Below are positions 5,674 through 13,279 of a stretch of 16,180 bases of DNA, piece by piece. Origin of the DNA: Chitinophagaceae bacterium (GTDB lineage Bacteria; Bacteroidota; Bacteroidia; Chitinophagales; Chitinophagaceae). The notes under the pieces are model-generated. The model saw only the letters and a list, made by a program, of their open reading frames with translations, ran no database searches and was not told the origin of the DNA. The translations under genes were made by a program, and so were the position numbers. Location of the stretch: contig JAGKWS010000092.1 of assembly GCA_021151685.1 (NCBI GenBank), forward strand, positions 1 to 16,180, written 5' to 3'. Positions within the stretch are counted from its first letter, which is position 1, and the number at the start of each line of letters is the position of its first letter.

Positions 5674-7647
5674 ATGGAAGCAGAAAACGAAGTGAAACGT
5701 GCCCCGGCCGAGTATGATGCCGGGAGTATACAAGTATTGGAAGGTTTGGAGGCGGTGCGTAAACGCCCCGCCATGTACATTGGCGACATTGGCGTAAAGG
5801 GTCTGCACCACCTTGTGTACGAGGTGGTAGACAACTCTATAGACGAGGCTCTGGCCGGCCACTGTAAAAACATTGTGGTTACCATTCACCCCGATAATTC
5901 TATAAGCGTGCTCGACGATGGCCGCGGTATACCCACAGGCATGCACCCCAAAGAGGGCCGCAGCGCGCTCGAGGTGGTAATGACCGTACTGCATGCCGGT
6001 GGCAAGTTCGATAAGGACAGCTACAAGGTATCGGGCGGCTTGCACGGTGTGGGCGTAAGCTGTGTGAATGCACTCAGCTCGGTAATGCAGACTACCGTTT
6101 TCCGCGAGGGCAAGATATTTGAGCAAGAGTACCGCATGGGTATTCCCCAATACCCCGTGCGCGAAATAGGCACTACCGACAAGCGCGGTACCCAACAACA
6201 CTTCTGGCCCGATGGCACCATCTTTAAGGATACCGTGTATAGCCGCGACATACTGGCGGGCCGTCTGCGCGAGCTGTCTTACCTCAACAAGGGGATCAGC
6301 ATCACGCTTACCGACATGCGCGAGACCAACGATGAGGGCCAACCACAGACCGAGGTGTTCTACAGCGAGGGCGGTATTATAGAGTTTGTGCAAATGCTGG
6401 ACCGTGTAGGCAAGCGCGACCCGCTGCTGGCTACCCCCATCTTTGTAGAAACGCACGACAAAGAATCGAACGTATCGGTAGATGTGGCCCTGAGCTACAA
6501 TACCTCTTACAACGAGCATATATTCTCCTACGTCAACAATATCAATACCATAGAGGGTGGTACCCACGTAGCGGGTTTCCGCAGGGCCATTACCCGTGTC
6601 TTCAAAGCCTATGGCGACCGCAACAAACTGTTCGAGAAAGCCAAGGTAGAGATAACCGGCGATGACTTCCGCGAGGGGTTGAGTGCCGTTATATCGGTAA
6701 AGGTGCCCGAGCCACAGTTCGAAGGCCAGACCAAAACCAAGCTGGGCAACAACGAGGTAATGGGCGTGGTAGACGTATGCGTGAGCCGCGTACTGGAAGC
6801 CTACCTCGAAGAACACCCCAAGGAAGCCAAACTGATTATAGACAAGGTGATACTGGCCGCACAGGCCCGTGCCGCAGCCCGCAAGGCCCGCGAGATGGTG
6901 CAGCGCAAAAGCGTACTATCGGGTGGGGGCATGCCCGGCAAACTGGCCGACTGCTCTGAGCGCGACCCCGAAAAATGCGAGCTGTACCTTGTGGAAGGTG
7001 ACTCGGCCGGTGGTACTGCCAAGCAGGGCCGCGACCGCTCTTATCAGGCCATCCTGCCACTACGTGGTAAGATCCTGAATGTAGAGAAAGCACAGGAATA
7101 CAAAATTTACGAGAACGAGGAAATCAAAAATATGTTCACCGCCCTGGGCGTATCTATAGGCACCCCCGAAGACCCCAAGGCACTGAACCTTACCAAGCTG
7201 CGCTACCACAAGATCATCATCATGACCGATGCCGATGTGGATGGCTCGCACATTGCCACCCTCATACTCACTTTCTTCTTCCGCTATATGAAGGATCTGG
7301 TGTTGCAAGGTTATGTGTACCTGGCGCAACCGCCATTGTATTTGGTAAAGAAAGGCAAAGACCAACGCTACGCATGGGGCGAAGAAGACCGAAAGGCCGC
7401 CGTAGACCTGCTGGCCGGTGGCAAAGAAGACTCTGTAAACGTGCAGCGATACAAGGGTTTGGGTGAGATGAACGCCGAACAGCTTTGGGACACCACCATG
7501 AACCCCGAAACACGTACGCTGAAGAAAGTAACCATAGAAAGCATGAGTTATGCCGACGAAATATTCTCTATGCTGATGGGCGACGAAGTACCCCCACGCA
7601 GGGCATTCATAGAAACCCATGCCAAATACGCAAAAATTGACATCTAA
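5674..7647 (+). CDS. gyrB: DNA gyrase subunit B
   Basis: This 657-residue protein is the ATPase subunit of DNA gyrase, which introduces negative supercoils with GyrA. The GHKL ATPase domain shows YEVVDNS (49-55, with the catalytic Glu50 and Mg-binding Asn54), DDGRGIP (81-87) and GGLHGVG (121-127). The transducer domain follows to about residue 400. The TOPRIM domain has EGDSAGG (441-447) and the metal-binding DADVDG (519-524), and the C-terminus has QRYKGLGEMN (591-600). Length is normal for the short, Bacteroidota-type GyrB without the large insert of enterobacterial GyrB. QRYKGLGEMN followed by LWDTTMNPE favours GyrB over ParE. The ATG at 5674 gives the usual distance to AGSIQVLEGLEAVRKRPAMY. 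It is flanked by its own promoter and terminator, so it is a single-gene unit. Confidence 0.97.
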   Translation: MEAENEVKRAPAEYDAGSIQVLEGLEAVRKRPAMYIGDIGVKGLHHLVYEVVDNSIDEALAGHCKNIVVTIHPDNSISVLDDGRGIPTGMHPKEGRSALEVVMTVLHAGGKFDKDSYKVSGGLHGVGVSCVNALSSVMQTTVFREGKIFEQEYRMGIPQYPVREIGTTDKRGTQQHFWPDGTIFKDTVYSRDILAGRLRELSYLNKGISITLTDMRETNDEGQPQTEVFYSEGGIIEFVQMLDRVGKRDPLLATPIFVETHDKESNVSVDVALSYNTSYNEHIFSYVNNINTIEGGTHVAGFRRAITRVFKAYGDRNKLFEKAKVEITGDDFREGLSAVISVKVPEPQFEGQTKTKLGNNEVMGVVDVCVSRVLEAYLEEHPKEAKLIIDKVILAAQARAAARKAREMVQRKSVLSGGGMPGKLADCSERDPEKCELYLVEGDSAGGTAKQGRDRSYQAILPLRGKILNVEKAQEYKIYENEEIKNMFTALGVSIGTPEDPKALNLTKLRYHKIIIMTDADVDGSHIATLILTFFFRYMKDLVLQGYVYLAQPPLYLVKKGKDQRYAWGEEDRKAAVDLLAGGKEDSVNVQRYKGLGEMNAEQLWDTTMNPETRTLKKVTIESMSYADEIFSMLMGDEVPPRRAFIETHAKYAKIDI

Positions 7648-7652
7648 CCATA

Positions 7653-7688
7653 CAACGGCTGGCACCTCGCCAGCCGTTGGTGTTTTGT
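7653..7688 (+). terminator. gyrB Rho-independent terminator
   Basis: CAACGGCTGGC (7653-7663) and GCCAGCCGTTG (7669-7679) form a perfect 11-bp stem with a 5-base loop, starting five bases after the gyrB stop codon. GTGTTTTG follows, a short U-rich tract. Confidence 0.8.
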
Positions 7689-7719
7689 GGGGGAGTAAAC
7701 AACAGCAAACATTACTCGT

Positions 7720-7770
7720 CCTCGTCTGAGACGAGGATGCACCGGCCGGGCGTTTGCAACGCCCGTGCAT
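7720..7770. repeat. Paired-hairpin intergenic repeat between gyrB and the reverse transcriptase gene
   Basis: The first hairpin is CCTCGTC-TGA-GACGAGG (7720-7736), 7 bp. The second is GGGCGTT-TGC-AACGCCC (7748-7764), 7 bp, extended by ATGCAC (7737-7742) pairing with GTGCAT (7765-7770) across a 5-base CGGCC bulge. The spacer ATGCACCGGCC occupies the same place as TCACAGCGGCT in the copy at 11346-11391. The rest of 7771-7949 is AT-rich with no gene seen. Confidence 0.65.
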
Positions 7771-7944
7771 GGATTGATAGACAATGTTTCGTTACACAGT
7801 CATGGCATTACAAACGCCATAACAAGGCATCTTGGTAGAAAAGGGCACGAGTGGGGTAAAGTAACATTTCCTTATTTTCCGTTTTCATTATGTTTCTCTT
7901 TAATGCAAAATAACATTGAAAACATAAACTATATTGTTGGTAAA

Positions 7945-7962
7945 GAAAGTTATAATACTTTC
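7945..7962 (-). terminator. Weak terminator candidate overlapping the reverse transcriptase stop
   Basis: On the minus strand GAAAGT and ACTTTC form a 6-bp AT-rich stem around ATTATA, followed by TTTACC. It overlaps the last codons and stop (7952-7950). The stem is weak and the U-tract short, so termination here is uncertain. Confidence 0.25.
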
Positions 7963-10900
7963 TCATTGTTTATTCTCTTTAAAACATCGGCAAGTAGGAA
8001 ATCCGGGGGCAGGGGTTTGTAATCACCTTTATGATGTGTTATAGAGAATTTTTGTCTTTGAAATTCACGCAATGTCGAAAGATTAATTTTAGCTGTCAAG
8101 ATTGCATCGTTCGAGCCGCCTTTTAATTTTAGAATATCCTTTCTCGCAGACTCAACGGGTTGAGTTAACCTTGTATCTCCATATTGACTTGTATTTACTT
8201 GTGCAACATAAGCATGTAAATCGCGCGACCCTGCTTCAACTATATTAGAGAAATAGGGAGTGTCTTTGTTCCACTCTATACCTATCAGCAAATCGATTTT
8301 ACCTTTCATTAAACTACGGTGAAGTGCATTTGCCAACTCAAAACAATAAAATGACGAAAAATAGATGTTACGCCAGGCGAAAATATCGTAGCGGTAAGGA
8401 GAAGGTTTCGGTACGTTATAATGATTACCTTCTATCAATTCCTCTTCAACATGGGCATAGTGATTTTTCAACCTGAAAACAACTACCGCGTCTTTGACAC
8501 CGTTTACCTCTACAGGTAAAATTGTAACAATGAAATTAAAACAGGCGTTATCAATAGTTACATGCTCCAAACCCATTACAGTCAAAAGGCCATTTTTTTG
8601 AGAATGCCTTACTAAACTTGACAGTAAATTTATAGGCATAAAAAATTCGGGGAAAAGCAACATTTCTGCTCGTGTTTCACGAACCCTTTTTAAAATAGTA
8701 GCTAATTTTTGATAACGTTCAAAATCTAAATTAGGTGTGTTCCTAACGCTCTTAATAATGTTATCTAATTTGACTTCTGTATTCGCAAAAGCAATTTTTG
8801 GCTCCAACATTTTGTCAGATGAATTTACTCTTAACTCCTGTATTTGGGTAGGCATGTTGCTGTCATATACCACGGAGTCAGTATGTCTGACATAAAACTG
8901 ATTTCTAAAATCATCTTCCTCAAGTATATAAGAAGGAATATGGTTTTTATTCGCTTGCTTGTATAAATTAAATGCATCTTCTAAGTAAAAATGCTCTGAT
9001 TTTGAAATCACTTCCTCGCCCCATTCTTCAGTTGTAGTTGTAACTGTACTTAGGCCAAGAATATTAGTGAAGGTATATCCGTTATCCTTTTGTACAACTT
9101 TATCTTTTGCATTGGCAAGCTCAACAAAAACAGTCGCCATGCAACATTCAGAAAACTTTATCGGCCTCGGTGAGTTTTCAAGTAGCGATTCATCTAAAAT
9201 GTAGCGCCTGAGGTCGATATTTATAGCAGTAAGGTTAAAGCTCTTTGACTTTGAGTCCACGGTATAATTTAGCAGAGGATGTACTACATAATGATGCCTA
9301 ATCATGTTAGCTTCTCTAAATCGCATACCCCATGAAGAATTGGGTTTGGTTGCAGCAAACCAACTGCCTAAATATTCGCTCTCAAATTTGTTGAGTTGAA
9401 ATTCAAAATGTCTTGCTGCTTTTTTCGCTTTTGATATAAAATCAGGATTTAACGAAAATGCTATCTCATGCGCACTATCTAAATAGTCAAACAGAGTATT
9501 AAATACCAATTCATTGTTTATCCTTGAATGTTTTGTGTTGACTTTTATTTCTCTAATTTGCTCAAGGCAATGAAGATAGAATGACACATAGGCTTCTGCA
9601 TAGTTATTTACAAGAAAGAAAGTAAAAACCCTTTCCCATAAGCGATAAAAATTTAGACAAGTTGTACCGCGAAAGAACTTTAAAACTTGGTCTCTCTCTT
9701 TAGTTGAAATTCTTTTTTCATGGCGTAACGCGCTAAATATCTTGTTCGCCAAATATACTGTCAGTCCGTAACGATTTTCTTTATAATCTTTTAGTGTCCT
9801 TATTTTTCCTTCAGTACCATCATAAAGTAGGTGATAAGCACTTTCTTCAAAGGTCTCTTCATTCACATCATCCTCGGGAAAATCACGAAACTCGCTTGTA
9901 CGTTCATCCAGTTCTTTTTTTAGCTTGTCAATTACAAGATTTGACTCATCGTGGTCGAAGTAGTACAATAGTGATTTTTTACTTTGACAATAGAGAGAGG
10001 AATAGCCAGATAATTTAAATGCTTTCTCAATTTCGCTATTGCCTTCAATTGTTTTAGAGAAATGGTCAGGGGCATCTACCAATTTTATTACTCGGTGGAA
10101 ATTTTGCAAAACGAACTTCTCAAGCTTAGTGAGGCTATTTTCCTCAAAAGAAACCGTCCCAATGGAATCGTCAATCTCTTCATTAGTTTCTTTTTTATAA
10201 TGCTCAAAGTCGAAACGCAAGTTTTTTGCTTTTTCACGGTCGTGATAATCAAGTTGAGGATCTGCGATTACGATTAAGATATCGTCAACGTATCTACCAT
10301 AGTACGCGGGTTTGATTACCTGTTTTATTCTACTGTCAAATTCCTTTAAGTAATCATTTGCCAAGACATAGGATGAAATCAAACCAATTGGAAGTATTAC
10401 CTCTATTGCTTTGCCGTTCGCGTCTTTAGGGAGTTTGTCGTAGAAATTATATGGAACTTGATATTTTTCTCCTACTAAACCAGTATATCTTTCATGTATT
10501 TTTAGAAAAATCTCCCTCAAGTTGTAATATCCATTTCGCACTGGAGCTTTTCTCTTTCTTCCGGCAAAGAGTTTTGTAGTTTTTATTCTGACCGAGTGGA
10601 AATAATCTCGGATATCTAAATTCAAGAAAAGAACATCTTTGTTGCTATCGAAAATGCTTTGCGCTGCTTTGATTGAATCATCCCGCCATTTCTGATATTG
10701 AGAATGATATGGTTTAAACAGCCCTGAACCCTGTACAATCTTTTCGTTGTTCTGGGTCAGTAACAGCCGATTTCCCAAACAGCTATCTGAGAGGTCAGCA
10801 TCAAGGCTTTTGCCCTCTTCCATAATCCATAAAACAGATAAAAGATGAATCTCTATAGGAGCATCAATGAACGCTGTTACCCTGTCGACTTCGTAGGTGT

Positions 10901-11252
10901 CCTTTACTCTCTTATTGGTAATAAAATTGTCCTCAAGGTCATCCTCATTAATTCCTTTAACGTAAAAATCAACTTCAATTTGATTTATGAGATAATCAAA
11001 GAAATTCGCATTGGAATGATATTCGTTCAATCCATTAGTAAACATCTCCAGTTTTTCATCAACGGATGGCACTTTGAAATCGGAAATGTCGGTAAAATAT
11101 GGGGCTTGATTTAGAATTGATGTCCAATCCTTAGTCCTGTTCGTCTCAAACTCAACGATTTTTTTTCGTAGAATAATATCAGTATTGTCATAGTATATAT
11201 ATGCTTTTAACTTATCGTATGCTTCTTTGATTTGGGATACATCGAATGCCAT
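7950..11252 (-). CDS. UG1/DRT type 1-like defence reverse transcriptase fused to a nitrilase domain
   Basis: This 1100-residue cytoplasmic protein has a reverse transcriptase domain at about 190-400: motif A LFLNLDIRDYF (Asp213), motif B LPIGLISSYVLAND (287-300), and motif C YYGRYVDDILIV with catalytic Asp323-Asp324. A long helical region follows (about 400-640), then a linker region. Residues about 825-1075 form a C-N hydrolase (nitrilase) domain with LLFPEFFMP (Glu869), RLKNHY (Lys929) and FYCFELANALHR (Cys970), the expected Glu-Lys-Cys triad. RT plus C-terminal nitrilase in one long chain is the architecture of UG1 (DRT type 1) systems, single-gene anti-phage defences. UG5-type fusions are the alternative. 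There is no maturase or endonuclease domain, as expected for a non-mobile RT. The gene is much AT-richer than copA and gyrB, consistent with transfer. The ATG at 11252 starts MAFDVSQIKEAYDKLK. Paired-hairpin repeats flank it on both sides, and no partner gene is visible. Confidence 0.88.
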   Translation of the reverse strand: MAFDVSQIKEAYDKLKAYIYYDNTDIILRKKIVEFETNRTKDWTSILNQAPYFTDISDFKVPSVDEKLEMFTNGLNEYHSNANFFDYLINQIEVDFYVKGINEDDLEDNFITNKRVKDTYEVDRVTAFIDAPIEIHLLSVLWIMEEGKSLDADLSDSCLGNRLLLTQNNEKIVQGSGLFKPYHSQYQKWRDDSIKAAQSIFDSNKDVLFLNLDIRDYFHSVRIKTTKLFAGRKRKAPVRNGYYNLREIFLKIHERYTGLVGEKYQVPYNFYDKLPKDANGKAIEVILPIGLISSYVLANDYLKEFDSRIKQVIKPAYYGRYVDDILIVIADPQLDYHDREKAKNLRFDFEHYKKETNEEIDDSIGTVSFEENSLTKLEKFVLQNFHRVIKLVDAPDHFSKTIEGNSEIEKAFKLSGYSSLYCQSKKSLLYYFDHDESNLVIDKLKKELDERTSEFRDFPEDDVNEETFEESAYHLLYDGTEGKIRTLKDYKENRYGLTVYLANKIFSALRHEKRISTKERDQVLKFFRGTTCLNFYRLWERVFTFFLVNNYAEAYVSFYLHCLEQIREIKVNTKHSRINNELVFNTLFDYLDSAHEIAFSLNPDFISKAKKAARHFEFQLNKFESEYLGSWFAATKPNSSWGMRFREANMIRHHYVVHPLLNYTVDSKSKSFNLTAINIDLRRYILDESLLENSPRPIKFSECCMATVFVELANAKDKVVQKDNGYTFTNILGLSTVTTTTEEWGEEVISKSEHFYLEDAFNLYKQANKNHIPSYILEEDDFRNQFYVRHTDSVVYDSNMPTQIQELRVNSSDKMLEPKIAFANTEVKLDNIIKSVRNTPNLDFERYQKLATILKRVRETRAEMLLFPEFFMPINLLSSLVRHSQKNGLLTVMGLEHVTIDNACFNFIVTILPVEVNGVKDAVVVFRLKNHYAHVEEELIEGNHYNVPKPSPYRYDIFAWRNIYFSSFYCFELANALHRSLMKGKIDLLIGIEWNKDTPYFSNIVEAGSRDLHAYVAQVNTSQYGDTRLTQPVESARKDILKLKGGSNDAILTAKINLSTLREFQRQKFSITHHKGDYKPLPPDFLLADVLKRINNEKVL

Positions 11253-11345
11253 AGTGATATATTTAGTTTAAACAATAATGCGAATATATACATGTGCAAA
11301 CAATTATTACACCCCCAGTTGGCCGTAGTATATAAAAAAGCTTGG

Positions 11346-11391
11346 CGTAGTCTCCGACTACGTCACAGCGGCTGTCAATCTTCAGATTGAC
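11346..11391. repeat. Paired-hairpin intergenic repeat upstream of the reverse transcriptase
   Basis: The first hairpin CGTAGTC-TCC-GACTACG (11346-11362) has a 7-bp stem. The spacer TCACAGCGGCT leads to GTCAATCT-TC-AGATTGAC (11374-11391), an 8-bp stem. It shares GGCGTA, GACTACGTC and AGCGGC with the copy at 11446, which starts 102 bases later. Confidence 0.7.
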
Positions 11392-11445
11392 GAAATACAA
11401 AATTTTCTGCCCCGCTGGCCATAGTCTTAGCTAACAACATAGTTC

Positions 11446-11506
11446 GGCGTATGTCTCTGACTACGTCGGAGCGGCAGCAAATCTCCAGATTTGCGACCCA
11501 TACGCC
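11446..11506. repeat. Paired-hairpin repeat closed by an outer stem (three-way junction)
   Basis: GGCGTATG (11446-11453) and CATACGCC (11499-11506) form a perfect 8-bp outer stem. Inside it, GTC-TCT-GAC extended by CGTA/TACG with one bulged T gives the first hairpin, or alternatively pairs within the outer stem. After the spacer TCGGAGCGGCA comes GCAAATCT-CC-AGATTTGC (11477-11494), an 8-bp stem. The arms differ in sequence from the 11346 copy but pairing is kept, so structure rather than sequence is conserved. Confidence 0.7.
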
Positions 11507-11518
11507 CTAAAAAGTTTG

Positions 11519-11538
11519 CCGTAGGCTCCTACCTACGG
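11519..11538. repeat. Single hairpin of the same style
   Basis: CCGTAGG (11519-11525) pairs with CCTACGG (11532-11538) around CTCCTA. The CTCC in the loop is like those of the two preceding elements. It may be a half copy of the paired-hairpin repeat. Confidence 0.5.
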
Positions 11539-11814
11539 CAGGCAAGGCAGCCAGATTCCGTCCGGTGTCATTTAGGTCTGGTATATTTTCTACCCCCAAA
11601 ACCCGCACCCCGCGGGCATTTGCAGTTACATCATATACACTACAGCGTCTATGGTACTGCTTGCAAGCCATACCATGCGCGGTGCAGTTGGCAAGCTGGT
11701 GGCCAAACCACATCTTTACTATAAAACCATAAAGCTACTATCTGTATGAAACACTGCTTCGCTTCCTTTCCCGCTCTGTTTTTCGTAAGTTCCAAAGATT
11801 GGTATTATGGGGAA
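11539..11814. other. Gap with no convincing gene
   Basis: Between the last hairpin and the toxin gene there is no gene that can be supported. A minus-strand frame (11713-11507) of 68 codons contains TANARGVRVLGVENIPDLND, which reads rather like protein and might be a fragment of a lost gene. It has no family match that can be recognised, and it runs through the hairpin region at its end. GC content here is higher than in the reverse transcriptase gene. Confidence 0.3.
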
Positions 11815-12114
11815 CTACCAATGAATATTCTTAGACGGAAGAAATTCACAAATGATGATTTCGGTGTTTGTCTCCAGAAAAACAACCGTGTATTTGTGTT
11901 TGTAAGAGATGCATTTATAACCCAGCAAGGCTCTTTCAGGGTCCCGGCAGATAGCATATCGTTTCCGGGTATCAGACAGGTGTAAGAAGAAATCGTAAAC
12001 AGCGTCAGAGAAAGCCTCGGCAGTGGCTACCATCCCTTTAGATTCTATGTACCATGCTATGGTTGCAATAGACGCTGCAACAGATTCCTTTACTGTTACT
12101 TTGCGTTGGCCCAC
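11815..12114 (-). CDS. RelE/ParE-family toxin of a type II toxin-antitoxin system
   Basis: This 99-residue protein has the compact RelE/ParE layout: two N-terminal helices (ESVAASIATIAWYIESKG, TAEAFSDAVYDFFLHLSD) followed by beta strands (YAICRDPE, YKCISYKHKYTVVFLE, TEIIICEFLPS). The RYAIC...YKCI...YTVVFL series is typical of Bacteroidota ParE-like proteins. Such toxins either cut mRNA on the ribosome or poison gyrase; the sequence alone does not decide which. The start is a GTG at 12114 that overlaps the end of the antitoxin gene by 19 bases, so the two are translationally coupled. The antitoxin precedes the toxin, the usual order. Confidence 0.75.
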   Translation of the reverse strand: MGQRKVTVKESVAASIATIAWYIESKGMVATAEAFSDAVYDFFLHLSDTRKRYAICRDPERALLGYKCISYKHKYTVVFLETNTEIIICEFLPSKNIHW

Positions 12115-12266
12115 TTCCTTATCATTTTTTTGCTCTGCTCCCGGGCCTCTTCAACCGACAATAGTTTTTCCGGCCGTGTCTTCAGTGCAGCTTTCTTTTG
12201 CAAAGCTTCATAGGCATCTACCGGCAAAACAACATAAGACTTATCATCTATCACCAAAGTATTCAT
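12096..12266 (-). CDS. Antitoxin of the RelE/ParE-type pair
   Basis: A 56-residue protein starting MNTLVIDDKSYVVLPVDAYE and ending SKKMIRKWANAK. A beta strand, then EALQKKA and a charged C-terminal helix (LLSVEEAREQSKKMIRKW), is the layout of small Phd/YefM- or ParD-like antitoxins, whose N-terminal part binds DNA and whose C-terminal helix wraps the toxin. It is preceded by an AAGGG ribosome-binding site about 6 bases before the ATG and by a TAATTTTG -7 element. It overlaps the toxin start by 19 bases. The antitoxin probably represses this promoter, as is usual in such operons; that is an inference. The short length is normal. Confidence 0.7.
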   Translation of the reverse strand: MNTLVIDDKSYVVLPVDAYEALQKKAALKTRPEKLLSVEEAREQSKKMIRKWANAK

Positions 12267-12281
12267 AGCATACCCTTTTTA

Positions 12282-12289
12282 CAAAATTA
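12282..12289 (-). promoter_or_regulatory. Promoter of the toxin-antitoxin operon
   Basis: On the minus strand TAATTTTG matches TAnnTTTG exactly and ends 15 bases before the antitoxin ATG. The short leader includes AAAAAGGG, a fair Shine-Dalgarno sequence. No TTG at the normal -33 distance was found. Confidence 0.5.
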
Positions 12290-12359
12290 CGATAATTATA
12301 ACCATGAACATATACACGAAACCTACGTCCTATTACCCTACTCCCTGCCCTGCAATTTC

Positions 12360-13090
12360 CCATTATGCCCCATTTGTGGCACCATGGGGCATCTGCAAAA
12401 CCACGCAATCAATTGTAAATCAACACATTCGCATCGCCTACGCCCCAATAGCCATGAAAAAACACCACACACAAAATGGGGCATTGCCCATCACATATTG
12501 CCCATGTACTGGCTGTGGGCTACCAACACCCACAGCGGCAGTCTTTGCACCCGCGCTCTCACACTCACTTCCACACGCACACTGCACCCCATTATGCCCC
12601 ATTTGTGGCACCATGGGGCATCTACAAAACCACACAATCAATTGGTAGTCAACAAATTCGCATCACCTACACCCCAATAGCCATGAAAAAAACACAACGC
12701 ACAAATGGGGCATTGCCCATCACATATTTCTGCCGTTGTTGCTGCTTCTCACCAACAATGCTCGAGCAGGACAGGTATTGAGAAATCATCTGATATCACA
12801 CAGACGCTGTCGCCCATGTACTGGCTGTGGTCTACCAACACCCACAGCGGCAGTCTTTGCACCCGCGCTCTCACACTCACTTCCACACGCACACTGCACC
12901 CCATTATGCCCCATCTACGGCACCATGGGGTATCGCATATACTACACAATCAATTGACAATCAACAAACTCGCATCACCCACACCCCAAAAACCATGAAA
13001 AACACCACGCACAAATGGGGCATTGCCATCACAAATTGCCCATGTACTGGCTGTGGGCTACCAATACCCACAGTGGCAATCTTTTTTCCC
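12360..13090. repeat. Three-copy tandem array of hairpin-rich units of about 229 bp
   Basis: Copies start with CCATTATGCCCC at 12360, 12589 and 12901. Copy A is 229 bp; copy B is 312 bp because of 83 extra bases (12729-12811); copy C is cut short near 13090. Positions 12520-12602 and the matching end of copy B are identical over about 80 bases, so duplication is recent. Each unit contains ATGCCCCAT/ATGGGGCAT (9-bp stem, 12365-12392 in A), a GGGC-ATT-GCCC stem, CAATCAATTG, and GCTGTGGG/CCCACAGC (8-bp stem, 12512-12536). Overlapping open frames on both strands differ between copies and look non-coding. Function unknown. The gaps 12290-12359 and 13091-13279 show nothing else. Confidence 0.75.
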
Positions 13091-13279
13091 CGCCCCCGTA
13101 CTCCATATGTTTTTCACCCGTACACTCATTTCTGAATAGCGAAGTGTCTATGTATAATATTACATCAAATGTTTGCCCGGCCCGATTCATTTCATGAAAG
13201 ACATCATTTATCGGGGTCGACGTTATATATATCGGGGGTACAAATGAGGAAGGGAAACAGGGAGGGTGCGACCTTCTCG

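Noticed and set aside
5536..6816. A 426-codon minus-strand frame opposite gyrB
   Set aside because: It is the antisense shadow of a highly conserved GC-rich gene; its composition (many His, Tyr, Ala, Val) and lack of any domain fit an artefact. The same holds for 7060-7770.
7950..11252. Group II intron maturase, retron or diversity-generating retroelement
   Set aside because: There is no maturase or HNH endonuclease domain, no group II intron structure and no template/variable repeat pair in the window. The C-terminal nitrilase domain is not part of those systems.
4393..11538. Integron attC sites as an explanation of the paired hairpins
   Set aside because: The arms lack the GTTRRRY/RYYYAAC core sites, no integrase is present, and each element has two separate hairpins instead of one long imperfect one.
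12360..13090. CRISPR array
   Set aside because: The repeat unit is over 200 bp with no short repeat-spacer pattern, and no cas genes are present.
12198..13135. Several overlapping plus-strand frames of about 70-160 codons across the tandem array, some with Cys motifs such as CPCTGCG and CPICG
   Set aside because: They start and stop at different points in each copy, use several frames at once, and arise from a G-poor, stop-poor repeat. The Cys-rich peptide recurs only because the DNA is repeated. Non-coding is the simpler reading.
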